Shown: piece by piece, positions 1 to 8,985 of the stretch
Numbering within the stretch: the stretch's first letter is position 1
How the letters are laid out: each line of letters begins with the position of its first letter
Origin: Halomonas ventosae
GTDB taxonomy: Bacteria > Pseudomonadota > Gammaproteobacteria > Pseudomonadales > Halomonadaceae
Length of the DNA stretch: 64,000 nt
Reading direction: 5' to 3'
Assembly (NCBI RefSeq): GCF_004361885.1
Contig: NZ_SNWH01000001.1
Span: 62,001 to 126,000 of the forward strand
The notes under the pieces: model-generated
Told to the model about the DNA's origin: nothing
The model's input: only the letters and a program-made list of their open reading frames with translations
Databases searched by the model: none
Made by a program: the position numbers and the translations under genes

Positions 1-165
1 GGCAATGCTTCCCTTTGCGCTAGAGGACCCCGGCGGCACGGATACCTTCCCAGGTGGCGGCGACCTCGATCGGGGTGCGCTCGGCCCCGATGCCATGACG
101 TTCCTAGTGCTCGACCAGCGAGCGAGCCCGGGTCAGGGTAGCCTCGCTGTCGGGAGCCACTCTGG
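1..165 (-). pseudogene. Transaldolase remnant (broken, cut by window edge)
   Basis: Read on the minus strand, about 50 codons resemble the middle of TalB-type transaldolases. They include the pieces DSEATLTRARSLVEH and VAATWEGIRAAGVL, followed by a poorer RKGKHC stretch that fits the usual EREGI-CN run. Two in-frame TAG codons (plus positions 104-106 and 20-22) interrupt it. Upstream the similarity fades near position 165, and a further in-frame stop lies beyond. The gene can therefore no longer make transaldolase, a pentose phosphate enzyme. It continues to the left of the window, so how much remains is unknown. The identification rests on memory of the family, without an alignment. Confidence 0.6.
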
Positions 166-193
166 GCTTTTAGCTCGTGCTGCCGGAGGTACC

Positions 194-1378
194 GTGACCC
201 TGAATTCGCGACGCGTGGCGCTGCTGGTGGCCGCCAACACGGCCCTGGCACCCTTTGCCATCGATGCCTACCTGCCCGCCATGTCGGTGATCGCCGAGCA
301 TATCGGTGCGAGCATCCATCACACGGAGCTTTCGCTCTCCGCCTTCCTGGGCGGCTTCGCTATGGGGCAGCTGGTCTTCGGCCCGGTCTCCGACCGGCTC
401 GGCCGCAAGCCGGTGCTGCTCGGCGGCCTGGTGGTCTTCCTGCTGGCCAGCCTGGTGATCACCCTGGTGGGCTCACTGGAGGCGCTGCTGTTCTGGCGCT
501 TCGTCCAGGCGCTGGGGGGTGGGGCCAGTGTCGTCAATTCGGCGGCCATTGTGCGCGACTGTTTCAAGGGCAGCGAAGCCGCTAAGGTGATGTCGACCAT
601 GGCCATCATCATGCTGATGGCGCCGCTGGTAGCGCCGGTGGTGGGCAGCGGGCTGCTCTATCTCGCCGACTGGTGGCTGATCTTCGTATTCCTTGCCGCT
701 TACGCCGCCTTCCTGATCTGGCTGCTGGGCACTCGGTTGCCTGAGACCCGCGCCGCCGACAGGTCAGGAGCCACCCCCTCCCGGGTGCTGGCCAACTATG
801 CCAGCGTGCTGGGTGATCGGCGGGCCATGGGCTTCATCACCGCGGCCTCGATGTCGTTCGCCGGGCTGTTTGCCTTCGTTACCGCTTCGCCGTTTCTCTA
901 TCTGGAGCACTTCGCGCTGACGCCGTCTCTCTATCCGCTGGTGTTTGGTGTCAACGTGGTGGCCATGGTGGCATCCAACCGTCTCAATATCCGCTTGCTG
1001 AGATGGCGGACTCCCTTGCAGAACCTGCGCCTGGGGCTGGGGATCCAGTTGGTCGCCGCCCTGGGTCTGGTGTTGCTGGTTGCTACCCGGCTTGAGTCGC
1101 TTGCCACCATGGTGCCGCTGATCGTGCTGTTTGCCGGGACTATTGGCCTAATCGCACCCAATGCCATCACCTCGCTGCTCGACCGGTTTCATCACATGAG
1201 CGCCACTGCCGCGGCCCTGCAGGGCAGCCTGCAGTTCTCCTGCGGTGCCCTGGCGGGAGTGCTGGTAGGGGCCTTCGAGGTCGACAGTGCATGGCCGATC
1301 GCGGGCACCATGTTTGGCGCCTCGCTCGCAGCCAACGTCGGTATTCGCGTACTGGCAGGGCGGGAAGTACGTGATTGA
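194..1378 (+). CDS. Bcr/CflA-type MFS drug exporter
   Basis: A 394-residue, twelve-helix inner-membrane transporter of the major facilitator superfamily, drug/proton antiporter group. The N-terminus (AFAIDAYLPAM-like) and the loop motif GPVSDRLGRKPVLLGG at about residues 63-78 are typical of the Bcr/CflA branch. The GTG at 194 is chosen because GGAGGT lies 3 bases upstream and the protein then begins just before the first helix. An upstream in-frame ATG at 5 would add 63 residues that lie across the transaldolase remnant and resemble nothing. The substrate cannot be read from sequence; relatives export sulfonamide, bicyclomycin or other small molecules. No clear promoter was identified. Confidence 0.85.
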   Translation: MTLNSRRVALLVAANTALAPFAIDAYLPAMSVIAEHIGASIHHTELSLSAFLGGFAMGQLVFGPVSDRLGRKPVLLGGLVVFLLASLVITLVGSLEALLFWRFVQALGGGASVVNSAAIVRDCFKGSEAAKVMSTMAIIMLMAPLVAPVVGSGLLYLADWWLIFVFLAAYAAFLIWLLGTRLPETRAADRSGATPSRVLANYASVLGDRRAMGFITAASMSFAGLFAFVTASPFLYLEHFALTPSLYPLVFGVNVVAMVASNRLNIRLLRWRTPLQNLRLGLGIQLVAALGLVLLVATRLESLATMVPLIVLFAGTIGLIAPNAITSLLDRFHHMSATAAALQGSLQFSCGALAGVLVGAFEVDSAWPIAGTMFGASLAANVGIRVLAGREVRD

Positions 1379-1503
1379 GGCGTCGCGGCCGACCGAATCA
1401 CCCACCGCCTAGATCGTCGACTACTGCAGGGCGCATCGCTCTCGCTTTGTAGCCTGGCGGCGATGCTGTTCTGAACGGGTTGTCTCGCGATCGAAACAGG
1501 ACG

Positions 1504-1521
1504 ATGTCACGTCGCTGTCAT
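1504..1521 (+). promoter_or_regulatory. Upstream Pho box of pstS
   Basis: ATGTCAC-GTCG-CTGTCAT: two 7-base PhoB half-sites in the same direction, 4 bases apart, as in the PhoB consensus (CTGTCAT, 4 bases, CTGTCAT). It lies 71 bases upstream of a second, better copy. The sequence following each box is also alike, so the whole promoter element seems duplicated. Confidence 0.6.
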
Positions 1522-1574
1522 CTTTCTGGGGCAGGGTGTGCAGCGTAGCGGGTGCATCCTGCTTCCGGTCGGCG

Positions 1575-1592
1575 CTGTCATGAAGTTGTCAT
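1575..1592 (+). promoter_or_regulatory. Proximal Pho box of pstS
   Basis: CTGTCAT-GAAG-TTGTCAT matches the PhoB binding consensus at 13 of 14 half-site bases, with the correct 4-base gap. It lies 62 bases upstream of the pstS ATG, a distance that fits PhoB activation. It implies that the pst operon is induced by phosphate starvation through PhoBR, whose genes are not in the window. Confidence 0.75.
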
Positions 1593-1653
1593 CTGGCTGG
1601 GGCAAGGTGTTCCCCGTGAAGGTTGCACACTGTCCTCATCAGGAGATCACTCC

Positions 1654-2667
1654 ATGAACCGCATCCTCAAGACCACCGCTATTGCTGCCGCTGTCATGAG
1701 CGTGGCCACCGTGGCCCAGGCTCGCGAGCAGGTCCGTATCGTCGGCTCCAGCACCGTCTATCCGTTCGCCAGTTACGTGGCCGAGGAGTTCGGCGCCACC
1801 ACCGAGTATCCGACGCCGGTCATCGAATCCACCGGTACCGGTGGTGGCATGCGACTGTTCTGCAACGGTGTGGGAGATGACACCCCGGACATCACCAACG
1901 CCTCGCGCAACATGAAGCCCGCCGAGTTCGAGCGTTGTACCGAGAATGGTGTCACCGACATCACCGAAGCCTTCATCGGCTACGATGGCATCGTCTTCGC
2001 TCAGTCCGCCACCAACGAGGCGATGAACCTTACCCGTGAGCAGCTCTTCCTCGCCTTGGCGGCAAAAGTGCCCGTCGATGGCGAACTGGTCGACAACCCC
2101 TATACCCAGTGGAGCGACATCGATCCTTCGCTGCCTGAGCGGGAAATCGCCGTGTATGGCCCGCCCACCACCTCGGGTACCCGTGATGCCTTCGAGGAAC
2201 TGGTAATGGAAGCTGTCTCCGAGGATATGCCGGCCTACGGTGGTGAGGCCTATACCAATATCCGCTCGGACGGTGCCTTCATCGACGCCGGCGAGAACGA
2301 CAACCTGATCGTTCAGCGTCTGGCCGAGAATACCGATGCCTTCGGTATCTTCGGTTACTCTTTCCTCGAGGAAAACCGCGATACCCTGATCGGCTCCAGC
2401 ATCGACGGTGTTCCGCCAACACCCGAGGCTATCGGTAGCGGCGAGTACCCGGTATCGCGTTCGTTGTTCTTCTACATCAAGAATCAGCATGCCGATGACG
2501 TGCCGGCGATGTATGCCTACGCCAAGATGTTCATGAGCGAGAAGATGATCGGTGACATGGGCTACCTCAAGCCCCTTGGCCTGATCCCTGCGCCGCAGGA
2601 AGTGCGTGAAGAAGCTCGCCAGGAAGTGCATAACCATGAGCCCATCGAACTGGCCGACCTGAAATAA
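1654..2667 (+). CDS. pstS: Phosphate-binding periplasmic protein PstS
   Basis: A 337-residue solute-binding protein that delivers phosphate to the PstCAB importer. The first 23 residues form a Sec signal peptide ending AQA, and mature protein starts REQVRIVGSSTVYPF. Phosphate-binding landmarks are GSSTVYPFA near residue 29, STGTGGGMRLFC near 60 and TTSGTRDAFEE near 175. The ATG at 1654 follows AGGAG at 1640-1644. An earlier in-frame ATG at 1552 would remove the signal peptide from the N-terminus and read through the Pho box, so it is rejected. First gene of pstSCAB, separated from pstC by 117 bases holding two hairpins. Confidence 0.95.
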   Translation: MNRILKTTAIAAAVMSVATVAQAREQVRIVGSSTVYPFASYVAEEFGATTEYPTPVIESTGTGGGMRLFCNGVGDDTPDITNASRNMKPAEFERCTENGVTDITEAFIGYDGIVFAQSATNEAMNLTREQLFLALAAKVPVDGELVDNPYTQWSDIDPSLPEREIAVYGPPTTSGTRDAFEELVMEAVSEDMPAYGGEAYTNIRSDGAFIDAGENDNLIVQRLAENTDAFGIFGYSFLEENRDTLIGSSIDGVPPTPEAIGSGEYPVSRSLFFYIKNQHADDVPAMYAYAKMFMSEKMIGDMGYLKPLGLIPAPQEVREEARQEVHNHEPIELADLK

Positions 2668-2690
2668 GCGGGACTGGATCTTCCGTCCTG

Positions 2691-2759
2691 TCCGGCCGGT
2701 AACTTGCGTTGCCGGCCGTCTGACGTTGCGGCAGGCGGTTTAGTGTGCGGTCCGCCTGC
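2691..2759 (+). other. Two hairpins between pstS and pstC
   Basis: GGCCGG (2694-2699) pairs with CCGGCC (2712-2717), and GCAGGCGG (2731-2738) pairs with CCGCCTGC (2752-2759). Neither is followed by a T run, so they are more likely RNA-stabilising or partial-attenuation structures than full terminators. Such structures usually keep the binding protein in excess over the permeases. Confidence 0.45.
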
Positions 2760-2784
2760 GGTTGAATTCCTGTGAGAGAGCCCT

Positions 2785-4041
2785 ATGCAGACCAACCAGA
2801 TAATCGCCTTGTTCATCGGCGCCCTGCTGTTGCTGGGTCTGATAGCCTTCTTCCTCGGGCGTGCCAAGGCGACACGGGTCCGCGCCGGTGGCACCGCCAT
2901 GTACGCCCAGCCCGACCAGTATGCCTGGTTCACCGTAGTGTCGACGGCAGGTCCTGCCCTGGCGGTGAGTGCTGTGGGGGGGTTCTTGCTGCTGCTGCTC
3001 GGTGCCGAGATTCCCACCCTCTACCTGCTGGCCGGTAGCCTGCTGGTGGCTTGCCTAGGGCTAGCCATCGGCATCTTCATGGTTCGTCCTGATTTTCATG
3101 CCCGCCAGGCCATCGAGCGGGTGATACGCTGGGTTCTGGCCGGCGCTGCCCTGATTTCCATCCTCACCACGTTCGGCATCTTGATCTCGATAGTGGGCGA
3201 GGCGCTGCGCTTCTTCCAGATGCAGAGCTTCTGGGAATTTATCACCGGGACCACCTGGAACCCGGGGGCCAGTTTTCTCCAGGCGGCGGGGCGCGCGGAG
3301 GAAGGAAGTAGTACCGCGCAGTTCGGCTCTGTCCCCTTGTTCGCTGGCACCTTCATGATCACCGCGGTAGCCATGCTGGTGGCGATCCCCGTGGGACTGC
3401 TCGCGGCAATCTACATGGCCGAGTTCGCGCCCAAGCGCGTGCGCACCCTGGCCAAACCGACACTCGAAGTGCTGGCAGGCATTCCTACCGTGGTGTATGG
3501 CTTCTTCGCTGCCATCACGGTGGCGCCGATCATCGTCAGCGTGGCCGGCTTCTTCGGGCTCGAGGCCTCCTTCAACAATGCCCTCGCGCCCGGCATCGTC
3601 ATGGGCATCATGATCATTCCCTTCATCTCGTCGCTTTCCGATGACGTGATCAACTCGGTCCCCGACAGCATGCGCCAGGGTTCACTAGCGCTGGGCATGA
3701 CCCAGGGCGAGACGATCCGTGACGTGGTGATTCCCGCGGCCCTGCCAGGGATCATCTCCGCCTCGCTGCTGGCGGTATCCCGGGCAATGGGCGAGACCAT
3801 GATCGTGGTGATGGCAGCGGGCATGCGGCCCAACCTTACCGCCAATCCACTGGAAGACATGACTACCGTCACGGTGCGCATCGTTGCTGCCTTGACCGGC
3901 GACCAGGAGTTCGCCAGCGCCGAGACGCTCTCCGCCTTTGCGCTGGGGCTGGTGCTCTTCGTGGTGACCCTGAGCCTGAACCTGGTATCGGTGATCATGA
4001 TCCGCCGTTTCCGCGAGAAGTACCGGGTCAACAACCTCTAA
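2785..4041 (+). CDS. pstC: Phosphate ABC transporter permease PstC
   Basis: A 418-residue inner-membrane permease of the Pst phosphate importer. The C-terminal ~270 residues are the normal permease domain, with the ATPase-contact loop ALGMTQGETIRDVVIPAALPGI near residue 305. The N-terminal ~140 residues add about four hydrophobic segments absent from the roughly 319-residue enteric PstC. Longer PstC proteins of this kind are known in Pseudomonas-like bacteria. Start at ATG 2785, preceded by GAGAGAG at 2773-2779. Co-transcribed with pstS and pstA (18-base gap to pstA). Confidence 0.93.
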   Translation: MQTNQIIALFIGALLLLGLIAFFLGRAKATRVRAGGTAMYAQPDQYAWFTVVSTAGPALAVSAVGGFLLLLLGAEIPTLYLLAGSLLVACLGLAIGIFMVRPDFHARQAIERVIRWVLAGAALISILTTFGILISIVGEALRFFQMQSFWEFITGTTWNPGASFLQAAGRAEEGSSTAQFGSVPLFAGTFMITAVAMLVAIPVGLLAAIYMAEFAPKRVRTLAKPTLEVLAGIPTVVYGFFAAITVAPIIVSVAGFFGLEASFNNALAPGIVMGIMIIPFISSLSDDVINSVPDSMRQGSLALGMTQGETIRDVVIPAALPGIISASLLAVSRAMGETMIVVMAAGMRPNLTANPLEDMTTVTVRIVAALTGDQEFASAETLSAFALGLVLFVVTLSLNLVSVIMIRRFREKYRVNNL

Positions 4042-4059
4042 CGCCGAGGACAATGTTCG

Positions 4060-5226
4060 ATGAGTCAATCCTTCGACGACATCAGTGCCCAGTTAAAACG
4101 TCGCCACCGCCAGTCGACGCACCTCAAGTGGGTCTCCATGGGGGCTCTGGGTCTGGCCGGCCTGTTTTTGGTGCTGTTCTTTGCCGACATGCTGGTCAAG
4201 GGCCTGCCGGCTTTCCAGCAGGCCCAGATCCAGGTTCAGGTCGATTACAGCGAGCAGGCCAGGCAGCTTCCCCTGGCCGCCCTGAACGAAGAGGTGCGCC
4301 CCCTGGTCAGCCGTGGCTACCTGCGCCTGATCCCTCGCCGCATCCAGGAAAATCCACAGCTGCTCGGCACCACGCGCATGGAGTGGGTGCTCGCCGATAG
4401 TCAGGTGGACCAATACCTCAAGGGCCATCACTCCAAGCTCAAGCCCGGCGAGCAGTCCGTGGTCGAACGGTTGCAAGCACAGGGGCGTGCCGAGCTCAAG
4501 TTCAACACCACCTTCTTCACCAACGGCGACTCCAAGATGCCCGAGCTCGCCGGCATTGCCTCTGCGGCCATGGGCACGCTGCTGACCCTGGTGGTGACGC
4601 TCGCCATCGCCTTCCCGATCGGCGTGATGACGGCGGTCTACCTGGAGGAGTTTGCCGCCGACAATCGCCTCACCCAGGCGATCGAGATCAACATCAATAA
4701 CCTGGCGGCGATCCCTTCGATCCTGTTCGGTTTGCTGGGCCTGGCGATCTTCATCAACTTCTTCGGGGTGCCACGCTCCTCGCCGCTGGTCGGGGGCCTG
4801 ACGCTGGCACTGATGACCTTGCCGGTGATCATCATCGCCACCCGCACGGCGCTGCGCAGCGTGCCGGAATCGATTCGCCATGCCGCCTTCGGGGTGGGCT
4901 GCTCGCGCTGGCAGGTGGTTCGCGACCACGTGCTGCCGCTGGCGTTGCCGGGGATCATGACTGGCTCGATCATCGGCATGGCCCAGGCCATGGGTGAGAC
5001 CGCACCCTTGATCATCGTCGGCATGGTGGCCTTCATCCCGGACGTCACCAACTCCTTCACCGAGGCGGCCACGGTACTCCCGGCACAGATATTCACCTGG
5101 GCGGGCGAGCCCGACCGGGCCTTCGTCGAGAAGACCTCGGGTGGGATCCTGGTGCTGCTGGCCGTGCTCATCACCTTGAATGCTACCGCCGTGGTGTTGC
5201 GCAAGAAATTCGAGCGCCGCTGGTAG
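4060..5226 (+). CDS. pstA: Phosphate ABC transporter permease PstA (DUF3333 type)
   Basis: A 388-residue partner permease of PstC. After the first membrane helix (about residues 28-47) comes a soluble insert of about 110 residues. It corresponds to the DUF3333 region seen in long PstA proteins and probably faces the periplasm. The permease domain follows, with the ATPase-contact loop AFGVGCSRWQVVRDHVLPLALPGI near residue 273. GAGGACA lies 7 bases before the ATG. PstA and PstB are separated by 28 bases. Both permeases of this operon are the enlarged type, which suggests the extensions evolved together. Confidence 0.93.
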   Translation: MSQSFDDISAQLKRRHRQSTHLKWVSMGALGLAGLFLVLFFADMLVKGLPAFQQAQIQVQVDYSEQARQLPLAALNEEVRPLVSRGYLRLIPRRIQENPQLLGTTRMEWVLADSQVDQYLKGHHSKLKPGEQSVVERLQAQGRAELKFNTTFFTNGDSKMPELAGIASAAMGTLLTLVVTLAIAFPIGVMTAVYLEEFAADNRLTQAIEININNLAAIPSILFGLLGLAIFINFFGVPRSSPLVGGLTLALMTLPVIIIATRTALRSVPESIRHAAFGVGCSRWQVVRDHVLPLALPGIMTGSIIGMAQAMGETAPLIIVGMVAFIPDVTNSFTEAATVLPAQIFTWAGEPDRAFVEKTSGGILVLLAVLITLNATAVVLRKKFERRW

Positions 5227-5254
5227 GTCACGTTACGTTACAGGGTATCCATAG

Positions 5255-6130
5255 ATGAACATTCACGTTGCCGAGCGGAGTACCGCGCCCATGTCAGGTC
5301 ACGAAAGGTCTCGCCACGCAAGCTCCCGTCCCGAACCCGGTCAGCCGGTGACCCGCAACACGGATGCCAACCACGAGCTGAGCATCCGTGTTCGCGACCT
5401 CAACCTCTGGTACGGCCAGAGTCAGGCGTTAAAGAACGTCAATATCGATATCTATCAGAAGAACGTCACGGCATTGATCGGCCCGTCTGGTTGTGGCAAG
5501 TCGACCTTTCTGCGTTGCCTCAACCGCATGAATGATCTGATCCCCAATGTACGTGTCGAGGGACTGGTGGAGATGGATGGCCGTGACGTCAATGCCCCCA
5601 AGATGGACGAGGTGGCGTTGCGTCGTCGGGTGGGCATGGTGTTCCAGAAGCCCAACCCCTTTCCCAAGTCGATCTACGACAATGTCGTCTATGCGCCGCG
5701 TATGCATGATCTGGTGAGCCGCAAGGCTGAGCAGGATGAACTGGTGGAGAAGGCATTGCGCGACGCCGGCCTGTGGGAGGAGGTCAAGGACAAGCTGCAA
5801 GAGCCGGGTACCTCGCTCTCCGGTGGCCAGCAGCAGCGCCTGTGCATCGCGCGCGCCATCGCCGTGCAGCCCGACGTGATCCTGATGGACGAACCCACCT
5901 CGGCACTGGACCCTATCTCTACGGCGACCATCGAGGATCTGATGGACAAGCTCAAGCAGCAGTTCACCATCATCACCGTGACCCACAACATGCAGCAGGC
6001 GGCGCGGGTTGCTGACTACACGGCCTTCTTCCACCTTGGTGAAATCATTGAGTACAATGACACCAAAACGATGTTCGCCAATCCGGCCGTCAAGAAGACT
6101 GAGGACTACATCACCGGTCGCTACGGTTAA
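5255..6130 (+). CDS. pstB: Phosphate ABC transporter ATPase PstB
   Basis: A 291-residue cytoplasmic ATPase that drives PstCA. Walker [10 protein letters not shown], signature LSGGQQQR and Walker [13 protein letters not shown] are all intact. About 40 residues precede the ATPase core. They are polar, rich in Arg, Ser and Pro, and have no recognised function. An ATG at 5291 would shorten this tail by 12 residues, and neither start has a strong ribosome site. No phoU follows, unlike the usual pstSCAB-phoU order; a terminator and the arsenic island come next. Confidence 0.95.
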   Translation: MNIHVAERSTAPMSGHERSRHASSRPEPGQPVTRNTDANHELSIRVRDLNLWYGQSQALKNVNIDIYQKNVTALIGPSGCGKSTFLRCLNRMNDLIPNVRVEGLVEMDGRDVNAPKMDEVALRRRVGMVFQKPNPFPKSIYDNVVYAPRMHDLVSRKAEQDELVEKALRDAGLWEEVKDKLQEPGTSLSGGQQQRLCIARAIAVQPDVILMDEPTSALDPISTATIEDLMDKLKQQFTIITVTHNMQQAARVADYTAFFHLGEIIEYNDTKTMFANPAVKKTEDYITGRYG

Positions 6131-6157
6131 TGCCACCGTCGTCGGTATGTGATGACG

Positions 6158-6183
6158 GATGGGGAGGCTTCGGCCTCCCCATC
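6158..6183 (+). terminator. Terminator of the pst operon
   Basis: GATGGGGAGGC-TTCG-GCCTCCCCATC: a perfect 11-base stem closed by a stable UUCG tetraloop, 28 bases after the pstB stop. The following T content is low, so termination may be partly factor-assisted. It separates pst from the ars promoter. Confidence 0.75.
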
Positions 6184-6204
6184 GTCGTTGACGCTGCCAT
6201 ATGA

Positions 6205-6243
6205 TTGACATCCCGATGCGTTATATATGATATTCCATATATG
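6205..6243 (+). promoter_or_regulatory. Promoter and probable ArsR operator of arsC-gapdh-arsJ
   Basis: TTGACA (6205-6210) is a full -35 box; TATGAT (6226-6231, 15-base spacer) or GATATT (6229-6234, 18-base spacer) could be the -10. Over the -10 sits the inverted repeat ATATATG-ATATTC-CATATAT (6223-6242). The same 7-base arms with a 6-base spacer occur before arsH at 12656-12675. A repressor bound here would block RNA polymerase. ArsR is the obvious candidate but binding is inferred. Confidence 0.7.
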
Positions 6244-6259
6244 TTAAGGGGCCATTCCC

Positions 6260-6682
6260 ATGACAAGACAGCGTGTGCTCTTCCTGTGCAATGCCAATTC
6301 CGCCCGTTCGCTGATGGGGGAGGCGCTGTTGCGCCACCTGGCAGACGATACGTTCGAGGCCTACAGCGCGGGCAGCGAGCCGAATGAACCCGCTGCGATG
6401 ACCCTGGCGGCATTGAAGAAGCAGGGTATTTCCACCGAAGGGCTGGCCAGCAAGTCGCTGGATGATTTCGCCGGCGAACACTTCAATGCCGTTATCGTGC
6501 TCTGCGACAAGGCCCAGCAGGCGTGCCGAGACTGGCAGGGCGAAAGCGACGAGCATCTCTACTGGGACATCCGCGACCCGCGCCTGATCGGGCGTGCCGA
6601 CGCCTACGAGCAGGCCCTCAACGAGATCCGCCACCGCCTCTCGCTGTGGCTGCAGATCAAGGCCCGGGATGCCGATCTCTGA
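6260..6682 (+). CDS. arsC: Arsenate reductase, low-molecular-weight phosphatase type
   Basis: A 140-residue cytoplasmic enzyme of the thioredoxin-linked ArsC family, which reduces arsenate to arsenite. The phosphate loop CNANSARS starts at Cys10 and ends with Arg16. The two resolving cysteines sit at 82 and 89, the same numbering as in the well-studied staphylococcal enzyme. The general acid is probably Asp103 in WDIRDPR. The start ATG 6260 lies 17 bases after the operator, with AAGGGG upstream. It heads an operon with gapdh and arsJ. Arsenite it makes would leave through Acr3, encoded further along. A plain phosphatase function is less likely given the three cysteines and the neighbours. Confidence 0.9.
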   Translation: MTRQRVLFLCNANSARSLMGEALLRHLADDTFEAYSAGSEPNEPAAMTLAALKKQGISTEGLASKSLDDFAGEHFNAVIVLCDKAQQACRDWQGESDEHLYWDIRDPRLIGRADAYEQALNEIRHRLSLWLQIKARDADL

Positions 6683-6721
6683 GGGTGTCTCCCGGCGTTC
6701 ATTCCTCATCAGGAGAGTAAC

Positions 6722-7753
6722 ATGACCCTTCGCATCGGCATCAATGGCTTCGGGCGTATCGGCCGCCTGGTGCTGCGAAGCCTCTGGCCCCGCGTCTCGG
6801 CGGGCGAGGTTGAACTGGTGCGCATCAATGACCCGGGCGGCGATGCCGCCACCTTCGCCCACCTGCTGGAATTCGACTCGGTCCACGGCCAGTGGTCGCC
6901 GGGGCGGGGCATCCAGGCCGAAGAGGATGCCATCCTGGTCGACGGTCGTCGTATCATCTTCAGCGCCCACAAGGCCATAGAGGAGAGCAACTGGTCCGGC
7001 TGCCGGGTCGCCATCGAGTGTTCCGGCAAGATGAAGACCACCGGTAAGCTTCAGACCTATCTCGACCATGGCGTCGAGCGGGTGGTGGTCAGCGCGCCGG
7101 TCAAGGATGAGAGCGTGCTCAACGTGGTGGTGGGCGTCAACGACGACAAGTACGACGCCGACGTCCATCGCATCGTCACCGCGGCGAGCTGCACCACCAA
7201 CTGCCTGGCGCCGGTGGTCAAGGTCATCCACGAGACGTTCGGGATTCGTCACGGCTCCATGACCACGGTCCACAACATCACCAACACCCAGACGATCCTC
7301 GACGCCCCCCACAAGGATCTGCGCCGAGCCCGTGCCTGCGGCATGAGCCTGATTCCCACCACCACCGGCTCGGCCAAGGCGATCACCGCCATCTTCCCGG
7401 AGCTCGAGGGCAAGCTGAACGGCCATGCCATCCGCGTGCCGCTGGCCAATGCCTCACTCACCGACATGGTCTTCGAGCTCGAGCGCGAGGTGACGGTGGA
7501 GGAGGTCAACGCGGCGCTCAAGGCCGCCGCCGAGGGTGGGCTCGCCGGCATACTCGGCTATGAGGAACGCCCGCTGGTCTCCATCGATTACCGCACCGAC
7601 CCGCGCAGCTCGATCATCGATGCGCTCTCGACCATGGTGGTCAACGGAACCCAGCTCAAGCTCTACGCCTGGTATGACAACGAATGGGGCTACGCCAACC
7701 GCACCGCCGAGTTGGCCCTGAAAGTGGGGAGCGAGCAGGTGGGGCGTGGCTGA
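6722..7753 (+). CDS. gapdh: Arsenic-linked glyceraldehyde-3-phosphate dehydrogenase
   Basis: A 343-residue NAD-dependent dehydrogenase with the Rossmann start INGFGRIGR (residues 7-15) and the catalytic Cys157 in SCTTNCLAP. In ars operons this paralogue is known to join arsenate to glyceraldehyde 3-phosphate. The product is 1-arseno-3-phosphoglycerate, which ArsJ exports. The location between arsC and arsJ, and its overlap with arsJ, support that role over glycolysis. GGAGAG lies 7 bases before the ATG. A purely glycolytic role cannot be excluded by sequence alone. Confidence 0.9.
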   Translation: MTLRIGINGFGRIGRLVLRSLWPRVSAGEVELVRINDPGGDAATFAHLLEFDSVHGQWSPGRGIQAEEDAILVDGRRIIFSAHKAIEESNWSGCRVAIECSGKMKTTGKLQTYLDHGVERVVVSAPVKDESVLNVVVGVNDDKYDADVHRIVTAASCTTNCLAPVVKVIHETFGIRHGSMTTVHNITNTQTILDAPHKDLRRARACGMSLIPTTTGSAKAITAIFPELEGKLNGHAIRVPLANASLTDMVFELEREVTVEEVNAALKAAAEGGLAGILGYEERPLVSIDYRTDPRSSIIDALSTMVVNGTQLKLYAWYDNEWGYANRTAELALKVGSEQVGRG

Positions 7754-8975
7754 ATCGCTCGTCGCCCGTCTCAGGGGACTGCCCTTCGAGGTGCGCCAGT
7801 ATCTGCTGATCACCGGCAACTACTGGGCCTTCACCCTCACCGACGGCGCCCTGCGCATGCTGGTGGTGCTGCATTTCCACCAGCTCGGCTACTCGCCGCT
7901 GGAGGTGGCGCTGCTGTTCCTCTTCTACGAGGCCTTCGGGGTGGTCACCAACCTGGTGGGGGGGTGGCTGGGCGCCCGCCTGGGGCTCAACCGCACCATG
8001 AACGCGGGGCTCGCCCTGCAGATCGTGGCGCTTTCCATGCTGATGGTGCCCGCCACGGCGCTGACCGTGCCCTGGGTGATGGCCGCCCAGGCGCTCTCGG
8101 GGATCGCCAAGGACCTCAACAAGATGAGCGCCAAGAGCGCGGTCAAGGTGCTGGTGCCCAGCGACAGCCCCAGCGCCGGCAGCGCCCTCTACCGCTGGGT
8201 GGCGATCCTCACCGGCTCTAAGAACGCCCTCAAGGGGGCCGGCTTCTTCCTGGGCGGGTTGCTGCTGACGCTGATCGGCTTCCGCGTCGCCGTGATCGCC
8301 ATGGCACTGATGCTGGTTGGCGTGCTCGCCCTGTCGCTGGTTCGGCTCAGGGCTGACCTGGGACGCCAGAAGCGCAAGCCCAGATTCAGCGAGGTGTTCT
8401 CGAAGTCGCGGGCCATCAATGTGCTCTCGGCGGCGCGGCTGTGCCTGTTCGCCTCACGGGACGTCTGGTTCGTGGTGGCCCTGCCGGTGTTCCTCTACGA
8501 CCAGCACGGCTGGAGCCACTGGACGGTGGGCGGCCTGCTGGCGATCTGGGTGATCGGCTACGGCGGCGTGCAGACCCAGGCGCCGCGCCTCACCGGCCTG
8601 GTAAAGGGCGGGGCGCGAGGCGTGACGGCTTTCTGGGCCATGGCACTGGCCGGCCTGCCGGCACTGCTGGCGCTGCTGCCGCTGGCCGAGGTGGGCTGGC
8701 TGGTGGCGGGCTTGCTGGCCTTCGGCGTGCTGTTCGCCGTCAACTCCAGCTGGCACAGCTACCTGATCGTTCACTACGCTCGCGCCGACGGCGTCTCCAT
8801 GGATGTGGGCTTCTACTACATGGCCAACGCCATGGGGCGCCTGCTTGGGACCCTGCTCTCCGGCTGGGTCTATCAGGTCTACGGCCTTGCCGCCTGCCTG
8901 TGGATCTCGTCCGCCTTGGTGGCGGCCAGCGCGCTGATGGCCCTGGCGCTGCCGCGGGAGGCCAAGGCCTCGTGA
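7746..8975 (+). CDS. arsJ: Organoarsenical efflux transporter ArsJ
   Basis: A 409-residue MFS transporter with about twelve membrane helices. It closely fits ArsJ, which exports 1-arseno-3-phosphoglycerate made by the preceding dehydrogenase; the ester then breaks down outside the cell to arsenate. The GTG start at 7746 lies inside the last codons of gapdh (8-base overlap), with GGTGGGG just upstream. Synthesis is probably translationally coupled. Only 10 bases separate its stop from the end of the converging MFS gene on the other strand. Confidence 0.9.
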   Translation: MAESLVARLRGLPFEVRQYLLITGNYWAFTLTDGALRMLVVLHFHQLGYSPLEVALLFLFYEAFGVVTNLVGGWLGARLGLNRTMNAGLALQIVALSMLMVPATALTVPWVMAAQALSGIAKDLNKMSAKSAVKVLVPSDSPSAGSALYRWVAILTGSKNALKGAGFFLGGLLLTLIGFRVAVIAMALMLVGVLALSLVRLRADLGRQKRKPRFSEVFSKSRAINVLSAARLCLFASRDVWFVVALPVFLYDQHGWSHWTVGGLLAIWVIGYGGVQTQAPRLTGLVKGGARGVTAFWAMALAGLPALLALLPLAEVGWLVAGLLAFGVLFAVNSSWHSYLIVHYARADGVSMDVGFYYMANAMGRLLGTLLSGWVYQVYGLAACLWISSALVAASALMALALPREAKAS

Positions 8976-8985
8976 TATCCCGGTT

